DNA from: Paramacrobiotus richtersi
Taxonomy: Eukaryota > Tardigrada > Eutardigrada > Parachela > Macrobiotidae
Reading direction: 5' to 3'
Length of the DNA: 33,234 bases
NCBI GenBank assembly: GCA_034698045.1
Contig: JAQGAU010000246.1
Span: 1 to 33,234 of the forward strand
The notes beneath the pieces were generated by a model. That model searched no databases. It was not told the origin of the DNA and saw only the letters and a program-made list of their open reading frames with translations. The position numbers were made by a program, and so were the translations under genes. Positions 9,918 through 19,914 of the stretch are shown here, piece after piece; position 1 is the first letter of the stretch, and each line of letters begins with the position of its first letter.

Positions 9918-11039
9918 TCATTTGACGGGCAAGCCATATTTGATGCAGATATTTGCAATGCTTGTCCGAAAGCTGCTCAATGACAGTGCGAAAAGGACTG
10001 GATCTAAGATCCCCTGCAGTGCATACAGAATCCCGCTAATGTTGTGAAACTGAGAGTAATCCGACACGTCCATGAAGTTTGCCATCGTGTAGTAGATCTG
10101 ATCCGGTGTCCAACACACCAGTACGCTGCACGTTAAAAGCGTCAAGATCAGGAACGCACTGTGGCCCTTATTCTGTAACCGCCTAGTTCGGCTGTCTGGA
10201 TGCCTGCTGCCCACATCGCTCTGCCCGCCTTCCACAATCTACGGAAAAATGTATCTAACAGCACTGATTTATGGTACAGTGTTACACCAGAAGTTTACCT
10301 GAGGGGCGGAATTTTGATGGGAAGCAGTCCGATCAACCGCTTGTAACGTTACAACCGCTGTCTCGGGTGTTTTACTCACATTACGGATTCGTCTCCTTGC
10401 CAAATATTTATGCAAAATGAACGGATAGGAGCACAACACGACGACAATCGGCAAATTGAAGGCTATCATGTTGACGACGTTGATATACACACTCTATTTG
10501 TCGTAATTTAAATTGCACCCAGCCTCTTTTATTGGCAGCCGATATAATACTTCGTCTAAAACCAGCATCGGCAGGCACAGGCTATGAACATATAATACAC
10601 TCCCAACGCACAACGAAACAGACACCTTTGTACAGTGTATGTTGCGATACGAAATGGGAAACGCCAAGGCCCAGATGCGATTGATGGTAATTAACACGTG
10701 CATGTGCACTGGCACGGCAACAAAGACCCAGATGAGGTACAAGTAATAACTACATGCCAGTTCCGACATCTGCCAGTGGGAGTGGAGCAAACGAATGATT
10801 TCTAACGGGTATTCGCTTGCAGCGTAAAAAACATTAGAGGCCAGTAAGCCGATGAAGTAGACGCTGAACGACGTTCGGAGGCTGCGGTGGTAGCAAATCA
10901 GCGAGAGCATTCCGATGTTGAAAATGAGATGGAGAATGCATGAGATCGTTCGTCCGACCGCTGCAAAATTCCATGTGATGAGAGCAGTATCTGCTGTGCG
11001 AGTGTTAGAAAGGTCAGAAGCAAACTGGCTGTCATTCAT
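9918..11039 (-). pseudogene. Rhodopsin-like GPCR with in-frame stop at start of TM5
   Basis: Exon 1 runs 11039-10299 and exon 2 runs 10238-9918, joined by a 60-bp GT-AG intron in phase 0. Seven hydrophobic segments are readable. TM3 ends in ITINRIWALAFP (an NRI variant of the DRY motif), TM6 carries VLVCWTPDQIYY, and TM7 has ILDPVLFALSLSSFR (a DPxxF variant of NPxxY) followed by a short tail. An in-frame TAG at 10494-10496 lies at codon 182, just before SVYINVV, which opens TM5. The second receptor at 31.3 kb has a sense codon there (MQKSVY). Everything after the stop stays in frame and conserved, so this is a young nonsense mutation, a readthrough case or a sequence error. The ligand is unknown; amine-receptor hallmarks are missing. 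Confidence 0.8.
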
Positions 11040-11433
11040 GTCTGCGGTTGAAATTCTCGATTTTGTTCAGGTTAACGGAGCAGAAATTTATTCAGCTCGC
11101 GACATTAAGAGATGTGAGTGTAGATCAGATCTTTGGTTGATATACGCAAGTACAGGCATACAGCATTTTACGGTCCGGTAATACAACCTGCAGAGTGATT
11201 AATCATTAGGCGGGATTTGGCTCAACGGAGACTGAACGTTTGAATAAAATCAACTTGATAAACTGATCGGCTTCCAGGCAATCTAATTTCCGGGCAAAAG
11301 GTTTACTCAGTAGCAGAATCTCAGGAGACCGAGCACTATCTGTGACTTCCACAATATGACTTAGATATATCAAAAAACATGTCACCTCAGCCGGAAACTA
11401 TATCTAATAAACATTCGGGAAACGGAAATCCAT

Positions 11434-11902
11434 TCAAGTGTAGAACAAAAGCGACACCTGAAGTGTATTGTTCAGTTTGGGTAAAAGACATTCCGGTGGC
11501 AAAACCGATGCATCCCGTCCGGATTTTAAACAATATGACATGGAAATGAAAACTCTTTGCCTTACTTCATTGCTCAGCGTTTTCTTCTGCAGCTCACCGA
11601 GGACGTTGGCCGTGTCAGAGAAACACGTATTGAACCACATCGTCTGGCCGAAGCGAAGGCTTTCAATATTCAAAGAAAATATGCTTCTGTCCGTCCCGCT
11701 GGGCACGGTACCGAGGATATGCTCCACAACCCAGCAGTAACGGGTGCATCCACTGTAAAATGATTTCCCCACCGTCTTTTACATGCGCCAAATAACATGT
11801 GACCTTTGCACAACATTTATGATTCACAAAGCAGGCGACTTCTGTCATGTAAACACAAGTGTGGATGACAAAGAATTTCGCTTCACTGCTTCTAACACTC
11901 AC
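11434..11902 (-). other. Possible Cys-rich gene fragment split by a frame change (low confidence)
   Basis: Two minus-strand frames adjoin. The upstream one (about 11902-11780) is rich in cysteine (IHTCVYMTEVACF, NHKCCAK, CYLAH). The downstream one (about 11775-11560) has GCTRYCWVVEH and then a plausible coding segment ending at a GAA|GTAAGG donor near 11560. They differ by one base, beside a GGGG run at about 11767-11771. The Cys spacing is loosely like small extracellular Cys-knot or Ly6-type domains, but I do not recognise the family. A possible acceptor (gtgttag) lies just upstream of the first part. This could equally be chance or a relic. Confidence 0.25.
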
Positions 11903-12344
11903 TGGCTGAGTCCCAGGGCCAAAAATCTATTCTATGCCCACGTAGCCCATGGGCACCGTGTGCCGACGTAAAGGATCGTGTGCCAACGTAAGCAGAAAGT
12001 TGTGATCGGAATCGAGACTCCCCTCTTTTGTTGCGGAACTTAAAAATGTCTCTCGCTATGTGTATTGCTTAAAACCTTATCAGGGAATTAATAATTGCAT
12101 TGTCAGCCGATAGTGTCATTTCAAACCGGTTGATAGTCGTATACGCTGTGTACCTTTTTAATAATACTAGGAGTTTGTTGTCTTCTTGCACGGGCCCTTC
12201 AGCCCCCCTTAACGCACTATACAGCTGACAAATAAGATTCCTGTTCAAAACAAAATCACTAAAAACTGCAAAACAAACACAACAAATCCCGCGTACACTA
12301 AATCAAAGAGAAACACGCACAGCTACAAAAACAACCTAAATAAA

Positions 12345-12545
12345 TTAAGCACGTTTGTTACATTTCATGACAACGTTTTCCGTATGTTGCTTCCAGGTCA
12401 AATAGCGATCGAGCGTTATTCCTAAATATTCCACGGTATCAGACAATTTGTTGTGGCCAACAGGCCCCGATCTTAGTGCGACTCGAATGCCTTTTAAAAT
12501 CATACTTGTTTGTCGATTCAAAGTAATTATTACCCTTTGCTAAGT
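12345..12545 (-). mobile_element. Dead LINE reverse-transcriptase fragment
   Basis: A frame ending in TAA at 12345-12347 reads ILKGIRVALRSGP, then DTVEYLGITLDRYLTWKQH, the conserved EYLGxxLDxxLxWxxH block after the RT palm of LINE ORF2 proteins. A stop lies just upstream in the same frame, and no palm YxDD segment is visible, so this is a small decayed piece. It cannot be compared with the element at 1-2495, whose equivalent region is outside the window. Confidence 0.75.
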
Positions 12546-12651
12546 GTAAGCGCGCAGTAAAGCATAATAAGATTATCTGCAGTTAGTTACTGCAGATACA
12601 GTACACGTAAGTAGCAATTTTATGTGTCGGCTTTTCTTTTTCAATGTGCCA

Positions 12652-13066
12652 CTACACTCCACTCCCCTGAATGGTTTCATGAACAGGTGGTTTCTTCTGT
12701 ATGCTGTTTTTTGCATCTCTAGATCCGAACAAAACTATGTTCCCGGAATGCAAGTACCGCCCTAGCTGCGAAAGCGGTGCCCTGGTGAGGGGGAGGGAAG
12801 GGTCGAGAAGTGCGCCGCCCGCTCCTCCAGCACCCAACAAGCTAACATGACTGCCTTCGTGTGGTTCAAGTCCGTTGTTCAACGGTTGTTGGACATATGG
12901 GAATGATTTATCAGAACGTATCGTGCTATCCGGCTTCAGATACAAAAGCAAATTGACCAATAAGTTACAGTACCTCACTAGGTACATGTCCGGATATTGC
13001 GCCAGCAAAGAGTTGTTACACAGGTAAATAAAGATCTTAGTGAAACTTCTGAATGCAAAAATTGTT
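12652..13066 (-). CDS. Candidate extra 3' exon of SMYD copy 2
   Basis: An open frame of about 135 codons lies directly downstream of the SMYD-like copy 2, ending in TAG at 12652. It reads YLCNNSLLAQYPDMYLVRY, then a Gly/Ala/Pro-rich stretch (LLGAGGAGGALLDPSLPL) and LGRYLHSGNIVLFGS. The preceding exon has a consensus donor (CACG|GTAAAG, 13127/13126) overlapping its stop. Acceptors at 13067-13068 (tgtag) or 13049-13050 (ttcag) give a 60- or 78-bp intron, matching the local intron size, and both keep the ancestral frame. Copy 1 has no such tail. It would add about 130-140 residues of unknown function. It only works if the one-base frameshift in exon 7 is corrected. Confidence 0.4.
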
Positions 13067-13122
13067 CTACACAAAAACAAGTTCTCCAACAGAACAACGA
13101 GCAACTTCTGTTTAAGACTACT

Positions 13123-15616
13123 TTACCGTGCCGATTTCTTTATGACGTCTCTATTTACACTGGCCAGGATCTTTCTTGCAACGCTCAGCTGGTCGGTTAC
13201 ATGTCGGCAGATGGTAGTCTCTTTTCCATGTAACTTCAGTTGGATTTCTTGCGCTTCCGTCAGGTAATCCATACCTGCGGGCAGGGCGTCTAGAACGGCC
13301 GCAAAGGAAGGACATTTGGTAGTTGGGCTTTCCATTTATAGATGCACTGAAGTCCTTAAACCATTTAATCACGAAGGATCCGGCAAAGATGAGATACTGA
13401 GCACGGAGCAGATGGTACTTGGGTAAGACCTTTCTGAAAACCACAAAAAAACCAGCTCTTGTGCCAAGCGGATATGTGGATGGAAAGACTGATGTACCGT
13501 ACACAGGCAATGCTGCCTACGTACAGCTCCCATGCTTTCGCGAATTGTTTCGCCTCTTCGTAATGGTCTGTAACAATCCATCCACAGATGAGTCTCAAGT
13601 AAGCTTCCGGCTTCAGAATATCCAGATCATCCAGTTCCTCTAGTAATTCCATCTTTTGAAACATTTTGGGCATTTTCTGCGGGGTGCCCATCTCCATGGC
13701 AAGGAAGCTTTCGAAATCCGGATCACGCTTTTCCATAAAAAGCCTCAGCTTTTTTAGGTTGCCGTCGTTGATGGCACCGCACTGCGGACAAGGTAAGAGT
13801 GCCCGCTCATCACTTGGTATCTTCTCCGAACAGCCCCGGGTAACGCACTTCAAGGGGTTTACATCAGCTTCCTGCAGAATGATAATAATATCGATCACAA
13901 AAAAGCCCCTGAGCAAACATTCCATGTGTAGCTTGTGTTTTGTAAACTTTTAGTCACAAAAGCGAAGCAAACATGACTTTGATTAAGTTTAATTTTAAGG
14001 ACTGAAACTTATCGATCTCCGATTAAACATAACTGGATTGATTCAAGGCGGAATTCGTTGCTTACAGTGTCTACTGCGTTTAATTTAAAATGCCGCCATT
14101 CATGCTAAACCTTTCGTAAAACTCTAAAGTATTTGATCTGATTTGGCACCAGAGAAGGTAATTTGAATAGTTCGCTGTAAACGAAATTTGCCATCTTCCG
14201 GATAAATTCACTATTACTTACATATTCTGTAGTACACTTGCGGCAGGTACACGCTCGTCCGTACTCCCTTTCAAACTTGCTCCTCCGCTGCTTTACAGGA
14301 AACATGAATGAATCATAAAGGAATTCACACCAGTGCGTCTGCAATCCAACAGATCTGTAGGCATTAGTATAATCCCTGTATTACTCGTTATTGGGTATAC
14401 TTACGCTCCGTATACCAGTGTAATTCGTGATATCATCGATGGTAAACAGTTCTAGTGTCCGGCCGTGGAAGATGACTGCGGCGTTCTTATACGAGCATGT
14501 TGCCGTTGCGTCCTTCTTCATAATACCCGGAAATAATCCTGCTCCAATGAACCTAGGATGTCCCTCGCTGTAATCGATTATCCTCTGAAAGTTGTACTGG
14601 ACACGGCCCTGCGTTTCTACAACTGCCGCAATCTTATCGGGATCGGAAAAAAGATGCTGTTGGCCGGGCGATTCGGCGAGGGATGCAGCCAGTAAATTTT
14701 GATAAATCTTCGTCCGTGCAAGCCTGCAAAAAATAAAAAAAAAATTGATAACTCTCCCCTAAGCGGTTCATGTTTCGTGAGATGTTTGGATTGCTGTACG
14801 GTCATACTGTTTTTGGAACCAATTAATTCGTTTCGGACGGTTTACCATTTCCGGTCGACTGCATCGAAACCGCTATGCGCTTACTACCACTGCCGCTTAT
14901 CTTTTAAACAAATACGCGTGGAAATGAAGTGTCACTTTCTTACTTTCCCGAAAGCCCGGTCGGATGGCACGGAAACAGTAACAAAATATCCGTTGCTGGC
15001 CATTGTCCACTTAGTCCGGAGATAGTGTCAGTGGCTTGTCTCTGTAACGAGTACACGCGCAACTGTATTAGACGCTCCAGAGTAGGACAATAACGGGTTA
15101 CCTCAATTTTGCTGAGAATCTTGAGCAGCATAATATTTGCCATTGAAAACAAGACCGAGGTATCGCCATACTGGTTGTTCTCGATCCTTATCTGCTGGAA
15201 CATCACATCAAGGTTTGGATCGCGTTCGATGCTCTCTCGGTACTGGGCGAGACGTCTTAGCAGTCCACATTCATGTTTATGTTCCTTCTTCCAGTCAGCG
15301 CGCTGCAGTTGTTAAACATAGAAAAGTAACATGTAGCGCTACCATGTAAAAGTACTACCGCTCGAGCACTTCGATACATTTGGTTATAGTTTGTTACCTG
15401 GCAGTCTTTCCCGCAGTACCGATACGTCTGGCAGCCGTGACAAGTTGCTAAGCGTGTGGATGATCGGAAACAGCTTGCGCAAAACGTTTTATGATTGTGC
15501 CATTCAAATGACCAAACCCATGGTTCGCACTCCACAATCATGTCACCAGCAGCAAAGCTCCTGGATGGAGAGGTATTTAGAGCTTCCAGACTATTTTTCT
15601 TAGGTTCTGCGGCCAT
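13123..15616 (-). CDS. SMYD-like SET/MYND protein, copy 2, last exon frameshifted
   Basis: Exons on minus: 15616-15398, 15302-15102, 15041-14944, 14723-14405, 14338-14222, 13871-13498, and from 13433. Boundaries and phases are the same as in copy 1. The start ATG at 15616 (MAAEPKKN) aligns with copy 1's MTAESGKEG; an in-frame ATG at 15652 is the alternative. The MYND finger is complete, the post-SET CTCRKC is kept, and the NHSCxPN position reads KKDATAT, more degenerate than copy 1. Relative to copy 1 there is one extra C within CCCAACTACCAAATG (about 13318). As written, the frame then diverges for about 55 residues and stops at 13151. The old frame continues with clear similarity (FAAVLDALPAGMDYLTEAQ) to TAA at 13123. 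This is a recent lesion or a base-call error. Confidence 0.82.
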
Positions 15617-16428
15617 AGTAAATAAGATGGAAGAGCCAAACGCTAACTTCAAGGACGATAATTCTAAAAAACTAGTATGCGCGGTTTTGGAAATAATGTA
15701 CAGCTAGAATGCAGTAAATCTCTCCTGTTCGAGATAATTTGTTCTAATGGACTTTTAGTCGTTTGCGCATACATGTTACTGTCGTACGGTACATGTTCAA
15801 ACCATTTTCTGCAGAAACTGCAGCTGCCCGGCTGTTATGAACAATTCAGACCAGAGTTTCGTCGAAATCCTTAGCACGTCCACAATGCTGGTTAAGGGAT
15901 CTACTCTGGTGAAACCCACAATTTGTGTTAGATCCGCAGTAGTGCAACGCAATGAGGTTTGCTTTTTGTTGCCAAGGTACAGGACGGATCACGAAAAGTA
16001 CTCGAACTTATTCAAACTCTCATGCTGCGACAAGGGTTCTTTGCTTGTTGAGTCAACAGTACGAGTGATGTGCGACGAATAGTTGACGGGTTATCGGACA
16101 CTGAATGCTGGAACTGCAGTCAGGTCAAGATACGTACGTCATGTTTCTCGTACAGATGTGCTAAACTTCCTGCGCAGTTATCCAAGCAATTAATTTTTTT
16201 CACAGAAAAAGTTCCACACTGCTACAAAGCTCATCTTATAATAACGAGCACATATAACCATACAGTAGTTTTGGTTCACCTGGCTGTGTTTTTATATTTT
16301 GCTTAACAATTCTCACTGCATCACCGGTGGCACTGACCGTGATGCCTCTGCAGAGAAAAACTTGGTAAAATAAATTGTGTTGTACCTATAGGTACTTCGC
16401 GTATGCCAGTAGCAGGTTGTTCCCGCCT
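15617..16428. other. No gene recognised
   Basis: This is the promoter side of SMYD copy 2 on the left and the 3' side of the minus-strand relic on the right. Only short frames without domain resemblance are present, and I see no repeats. Confidence 0.45.
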
Positions 16429-16963
16429 TTATAGCTGCAACATGTCAGCGCCAGAGATGCAGTCAATGAAATCCTTATGAGTTTGGGTTTCGAGAAGGAT
16501 GATGGTGCGATGACGCTTCGAGAGCACGTATCCATCGACGGCAACGTAATCATGAGATTCTCAGGACAACTCCCATTTGCTTTTCAGTAAGCAAGTGGTT
16601 TAAAAAGTTGTCCGTAGTTACACTCGTAGTCCCCTTGCGACAGGCTTCCAAGTACGTCTGAAGGGGTAACAGCAACAAGTTACGAGAGATCTCAAAGCTA
16701 ATCACCCACGTCTCATGGGACACCTTGCTTCGCATGCCGAGGATGGACTTTTAGAGAGAAAAGCATCCGCACTCACTACGCACGTCCTGCGCGTTGCAGT
16801 TATCGCATGCGTCTACTGTAAAGGCGAAATGAACTAGTCCATTCTTCACATGTTTGTTGTTTCTGAAATGCGGAAACAGCAAAAATCCAACCAGGCCCGG
16901 TCGAGTGATTGCTAATCGCTCAAAATAAGCTTCGATCAGCCGATCAAACTCTTCAGGTTTTAT
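16429..16963 (-). pseudogene. Unidentified minus-strand gene relic, head-to-head with receptor A
   Basis: Three coding-like blocks lie in a row. Block 1 starts after a tggtag acceptor at 16964 and reads KPEEFDRLIEAYFERLAITR, then GLVGFLLFPHFRNNKHVKN and ACDNCNAQDVR. Block 2 follows a ctaaaag acceptor at about 16750 and reads MRSKVSHETWVISFEIS, LPLQTYLEACRKG and NFLNHLLTEKQMG. Block 3, shifted by one base at about 16560, reads SHDYVAVDGYVLSKRHRTII and FIDCISGADMLQL, then stops at 16429. The duplicate at 19222-19794 keeps the same blocks and stop position, which supports ancestral coding. I do not recognise the family. The frame break and the lack of a convincing 5' exon suggest it is dead. Confidence 0.5.
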
Positions 16964-17074
16964 CTACCACACACGGAGGATTTTACAAAACGACGATGCC
17001 AATCATGCCATTGTAATTATCGTCTGTAATGTAGTTCTAACAGCTCGTTCTCGTAGCTGTGCGAATCGGCAACA

Positions 17075-18713
17075 ATGTCGGGAAGAAAATTTAACGAATA
17101 TTCTGAGAAAATTTTCATTGTACCATTGACAGTTCTAAGAATTTTCGGGTTCATTCCGTTCCGTCCTCGAGAACGGGCAGACAGATATTACTGGAGCAAA
17201 ATACGAAATCCTTGTCTTTGGATTCTGGCAGTGTTGATCTGGATATGCACTTGGGCCTTTCTTGGCGGAACCCTGGATTCTCTACTACCAGAATTTAATC
17301 CGCATCACAAATCGCTGTTCCCCACCAAGAATCCCATTATTCGAGCCATCAGTATAGGCACTGCATTTGTTTTCAGTTGTCGTTCTGCGTTTGCAGTCAC
17401 GGTACTTTTAATAAGACGCAATGCTTGGCTGAAATTATTCGAAAGTCTAAATCGTGCAGTTGCACTGTTTTCGACGGTGTATGAAATCCCACGACGCAAA
17501 ATTCTCCGCCTGAGATTTGTGACAGTTGGGATTTTTCTGACCTTTTTGGTGATGTTTTCTGTATGGATGTTTATACAATTTGTTGGCGCCCGGACACATA
17601 TAGAAGATTTCGACGCTGAAAAGTTTCAAATTGTTGGTCAATCACAAGCCAAATATAACCTTTGGCATCTACTCGTCATCTGGATATTTTGCGCACTTGT
17701 ACCGTTCATTCTTGTACAACTGGTTTTCACAGTAATTATTGTGATGGCTATTATCCAAGGGATAATGCTGAGAAAAGTTAATTCTGTTTTCGAGGATCTG
17801 TTAATACAAATCGAAGAGCCAGTGGACGCAGAAGAAACTAAACAACGTGACAATCTTATGCAAATCGACAAAGAGATTTCCAAAGCAAAAAATGTGTTCA
17901 TTGCCAACTTGCAGATTTGTGATTATTTCAATAAGCATTTCTGCACACTTCTGTTGATTATTTACGGAGCGGACTGTTTATGCGTGAACGGAAGCGCTGG
18001 AGTGTTGGTAGCCGGGTTTTCCGCCAGTGAGCAGCGGTTGGGGGCTGCTCGGTGGGCTATGGTGTATGGGACCGCAATGTTCTTGTCTCAGATCACATTG
18101 TGTTTCTTTCCGATGGCGTATGTGTACGAACAAGTTAGTGACATCAGCTGCACGTTCAAAAGCGCTTTGCACTGCCAACTTGAAAGCATATTGGCTGTAT
18201 TTGCAGGCAAAGAATATTGCTAACAATTATGACAACATTATGTGCGCGTTGGAAGTGCTGGAGACGGATCGCGAGGGATGCTGTGTGACCGAGGTTACCT
18301 CGCATAAAACACATCAAACTCTTTTAGACGTTAGTCGTAAATTGACTCGTAACCATTTTTTTATAGAATGTTACTTTTTCTAATTATTTAACGTTTCAAC
18401 GTCTCTGATTGTATTTTTTCAAGATGAAGAGGCACCTGCATACGAAGCCGATCTTTCATATGGAGATGCACTATGGAGTCGGCCATTTGTTCCACATCAG
18501 TGGTACATTTATAGCTACGGTGCGTACTTCGTGAAAACGGACTAACGGTACACAGTCTGGTGAATAGCCTTTCTGATATTTCAGACTGTCACGTTTGTAC
18601 TTTCATTTGTGGTGCTGGCTTTCGAAATCGTCGATATCTCTGAACTCAAGGATGGAGTTGAAGAGGTCAAGAGAATGCTGTGGAATAACACACAATTCAC
18701 ATACCTGGCGTAA
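17075..18713 (+). CDS. Gustatory-receptor-like 7TM protein, copy A (four exons)
   Basis: Exons 17075-18133, 18207-18293, 18424-18519 and 18585-18713 join with GT-AG introns, all phase 0, into 456 residues. The N terminus LTVLRIFGFIPFRP matches the start of insect-type gustatory receptors. Seven hydrophobic segments follow, among them LRFVTVGIFLTFLVMFSVW and WHLLVIWIFCALVPFILVQL. Short C-terminal exons encode AKNIANNYDNIM and the last helix (HISGTFIAT, TVTFVLSFVVLAFE), the usual intron-split tail of this family. Family members are ligand-gated cation channels in sensory neurons with an intracellular N terminus. A tail of about 25 residues after TM7 (VDISELKDG, NNTQ) is longer than typical. The frame is intact. 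Copy B follows in tandem. The ligand is unknown. Confidence 0.82.
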
Positions 18714-19221
18714 CAGTGAAGAGTACCGACTACGATGGAGTCATAGTGTGGTTCCAGAGCGCGGACTGTCATGTTATTGGCTACATGTGTAAACATCACG
18801 ATTTGGTGGAAGAGCAGCTCAACTGTAAACTGTTCATATTTGTTGGGTCCGGTGGAGCAGATAATCTTTTTTAAAAGACGGGAACGATAAAGTGCTTTCA
18901 TTAGTCTCCGTAGTCACCGGTTTGCTTTTTCAAGGGTCACTGCGGTTTCCCCATACAATCAATCGGATGTCATTCACGGTGTCTTTAAACTAGTACACAA
19001 GCGCATGCTTGCACATTGTCATGAGAGAAACAGACTTTCGATATAGAAAATTCCAGACTTCTGCAGATCAAGATCATAATTAAATTCATATACGTTATGT
19101 GGCCACCTGTGGCGCTGACCATTGTGCACCAGCGAGACAAAATTCTCGGGAATAACGTTTTTGCAGTTGTACTTCCCGTGTGTACTCATAACACTGTACC
19201 AGCAGTCGATTGCTCCGGCCT
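18714..19221. other. Spacer between the two duplication units
   Basis: No gene. The part near 18900-18950 (cgtagtcaccggttt, ttcaaggGTCACTGC) matches the segment at about 21915-21955 downstream of receptor B, showing that 3' flanking DNA was included in the tandem duplication. Confidence 0.5.
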
Positions 19222-19794
19222 TTACACCGGCAACATGCCGATGTCAGAGATGCAGTAAATGAACATCTTTCTTGCTATGGATATTTCGGTTTTCCTGAAA
19301 GAGTAGCTGCTCTTTAACATCCCACTTATAACTGAGTTTGCCCTTACAGAAGGTTCTGCCAGCTGTGAGAGCACTGTAACCGAGTAACGCATTCGGAGAC
19401 GGCTATATGACATTTCTCGTGACAAGTCACAATTTCGGTTTTAGTACGGGACTGGTTCAGAAAAGTGCTTTTATCACCCCCGGAGACATGCTTATAAGCA
19501 CCTCTCACGGGATAACAGCAACAAGTTACGAGAGATCTCTAAGCTAATCAGCAAAGTCTTATGGGACACCATGCTTCGTATGCCGAGTGCGGACATTTAG
19601 AGAGAAAATTCATCCACGCCTACCACGCACATCTTCCTTGGTGCAGTTATCACATTTGTCTAAAAGCGAATGAACTAGTCCATTCTTCACTTGTTTATTG
19701 TTTTTGAAATGCGGAAACAGCAAAAATACGATCGAGTAATAGCCAATCGATTAAAATACGCTTCGATCAGCCGATCAGACTCCAACAGTTTCAT
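19222..19794 (-). pseudogene. Second copy of the unidentified minus-strand relic, head-to-head with receptor B
   Basis: This carries the same blocks as 16429-16963 but is more damaged. Block 1 has ESDRLIEAYFNRLAITR, then lacks about ten bases relative to the other copy (around 19729) and resumes as FLLFPHFKNNKQVKNGLVH and CDNCTKEDVRG. Block 2 retains VSHKTLLISLEISRNLLLL but then stops. Block 3 ends FIYCISDIGMLPV with TAA at 19222-19224, the same position as the other copy. Several breaks rule out a working gene. Confidence 0.55.
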
Positions 19795-19914
19795 CTACTG
19801 CCCACGGAGGATTTTACAAACGACGATATTGCATAGCATCTGTAATGTGTTCTCTGTAGTGTAGTTTGTGATAGGTCAGTCAGCTCGTTTTTGTGGTTGT
19901 GCGAATCCGCAGCT

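Noticed and set aside
10494..10496. Selenocysteine or similar recoding at the GPCR stop
   Set aside because: The codon is TAG, not TGA, and no recoding element is visible.
13151..13510. Separate gene in the frame of SMYD copy 2 exon 7
   Set aside because: Its first part is intron read-through upstream of the ttttcag acceptor and its end is the frameshifted continuation of exon 7.
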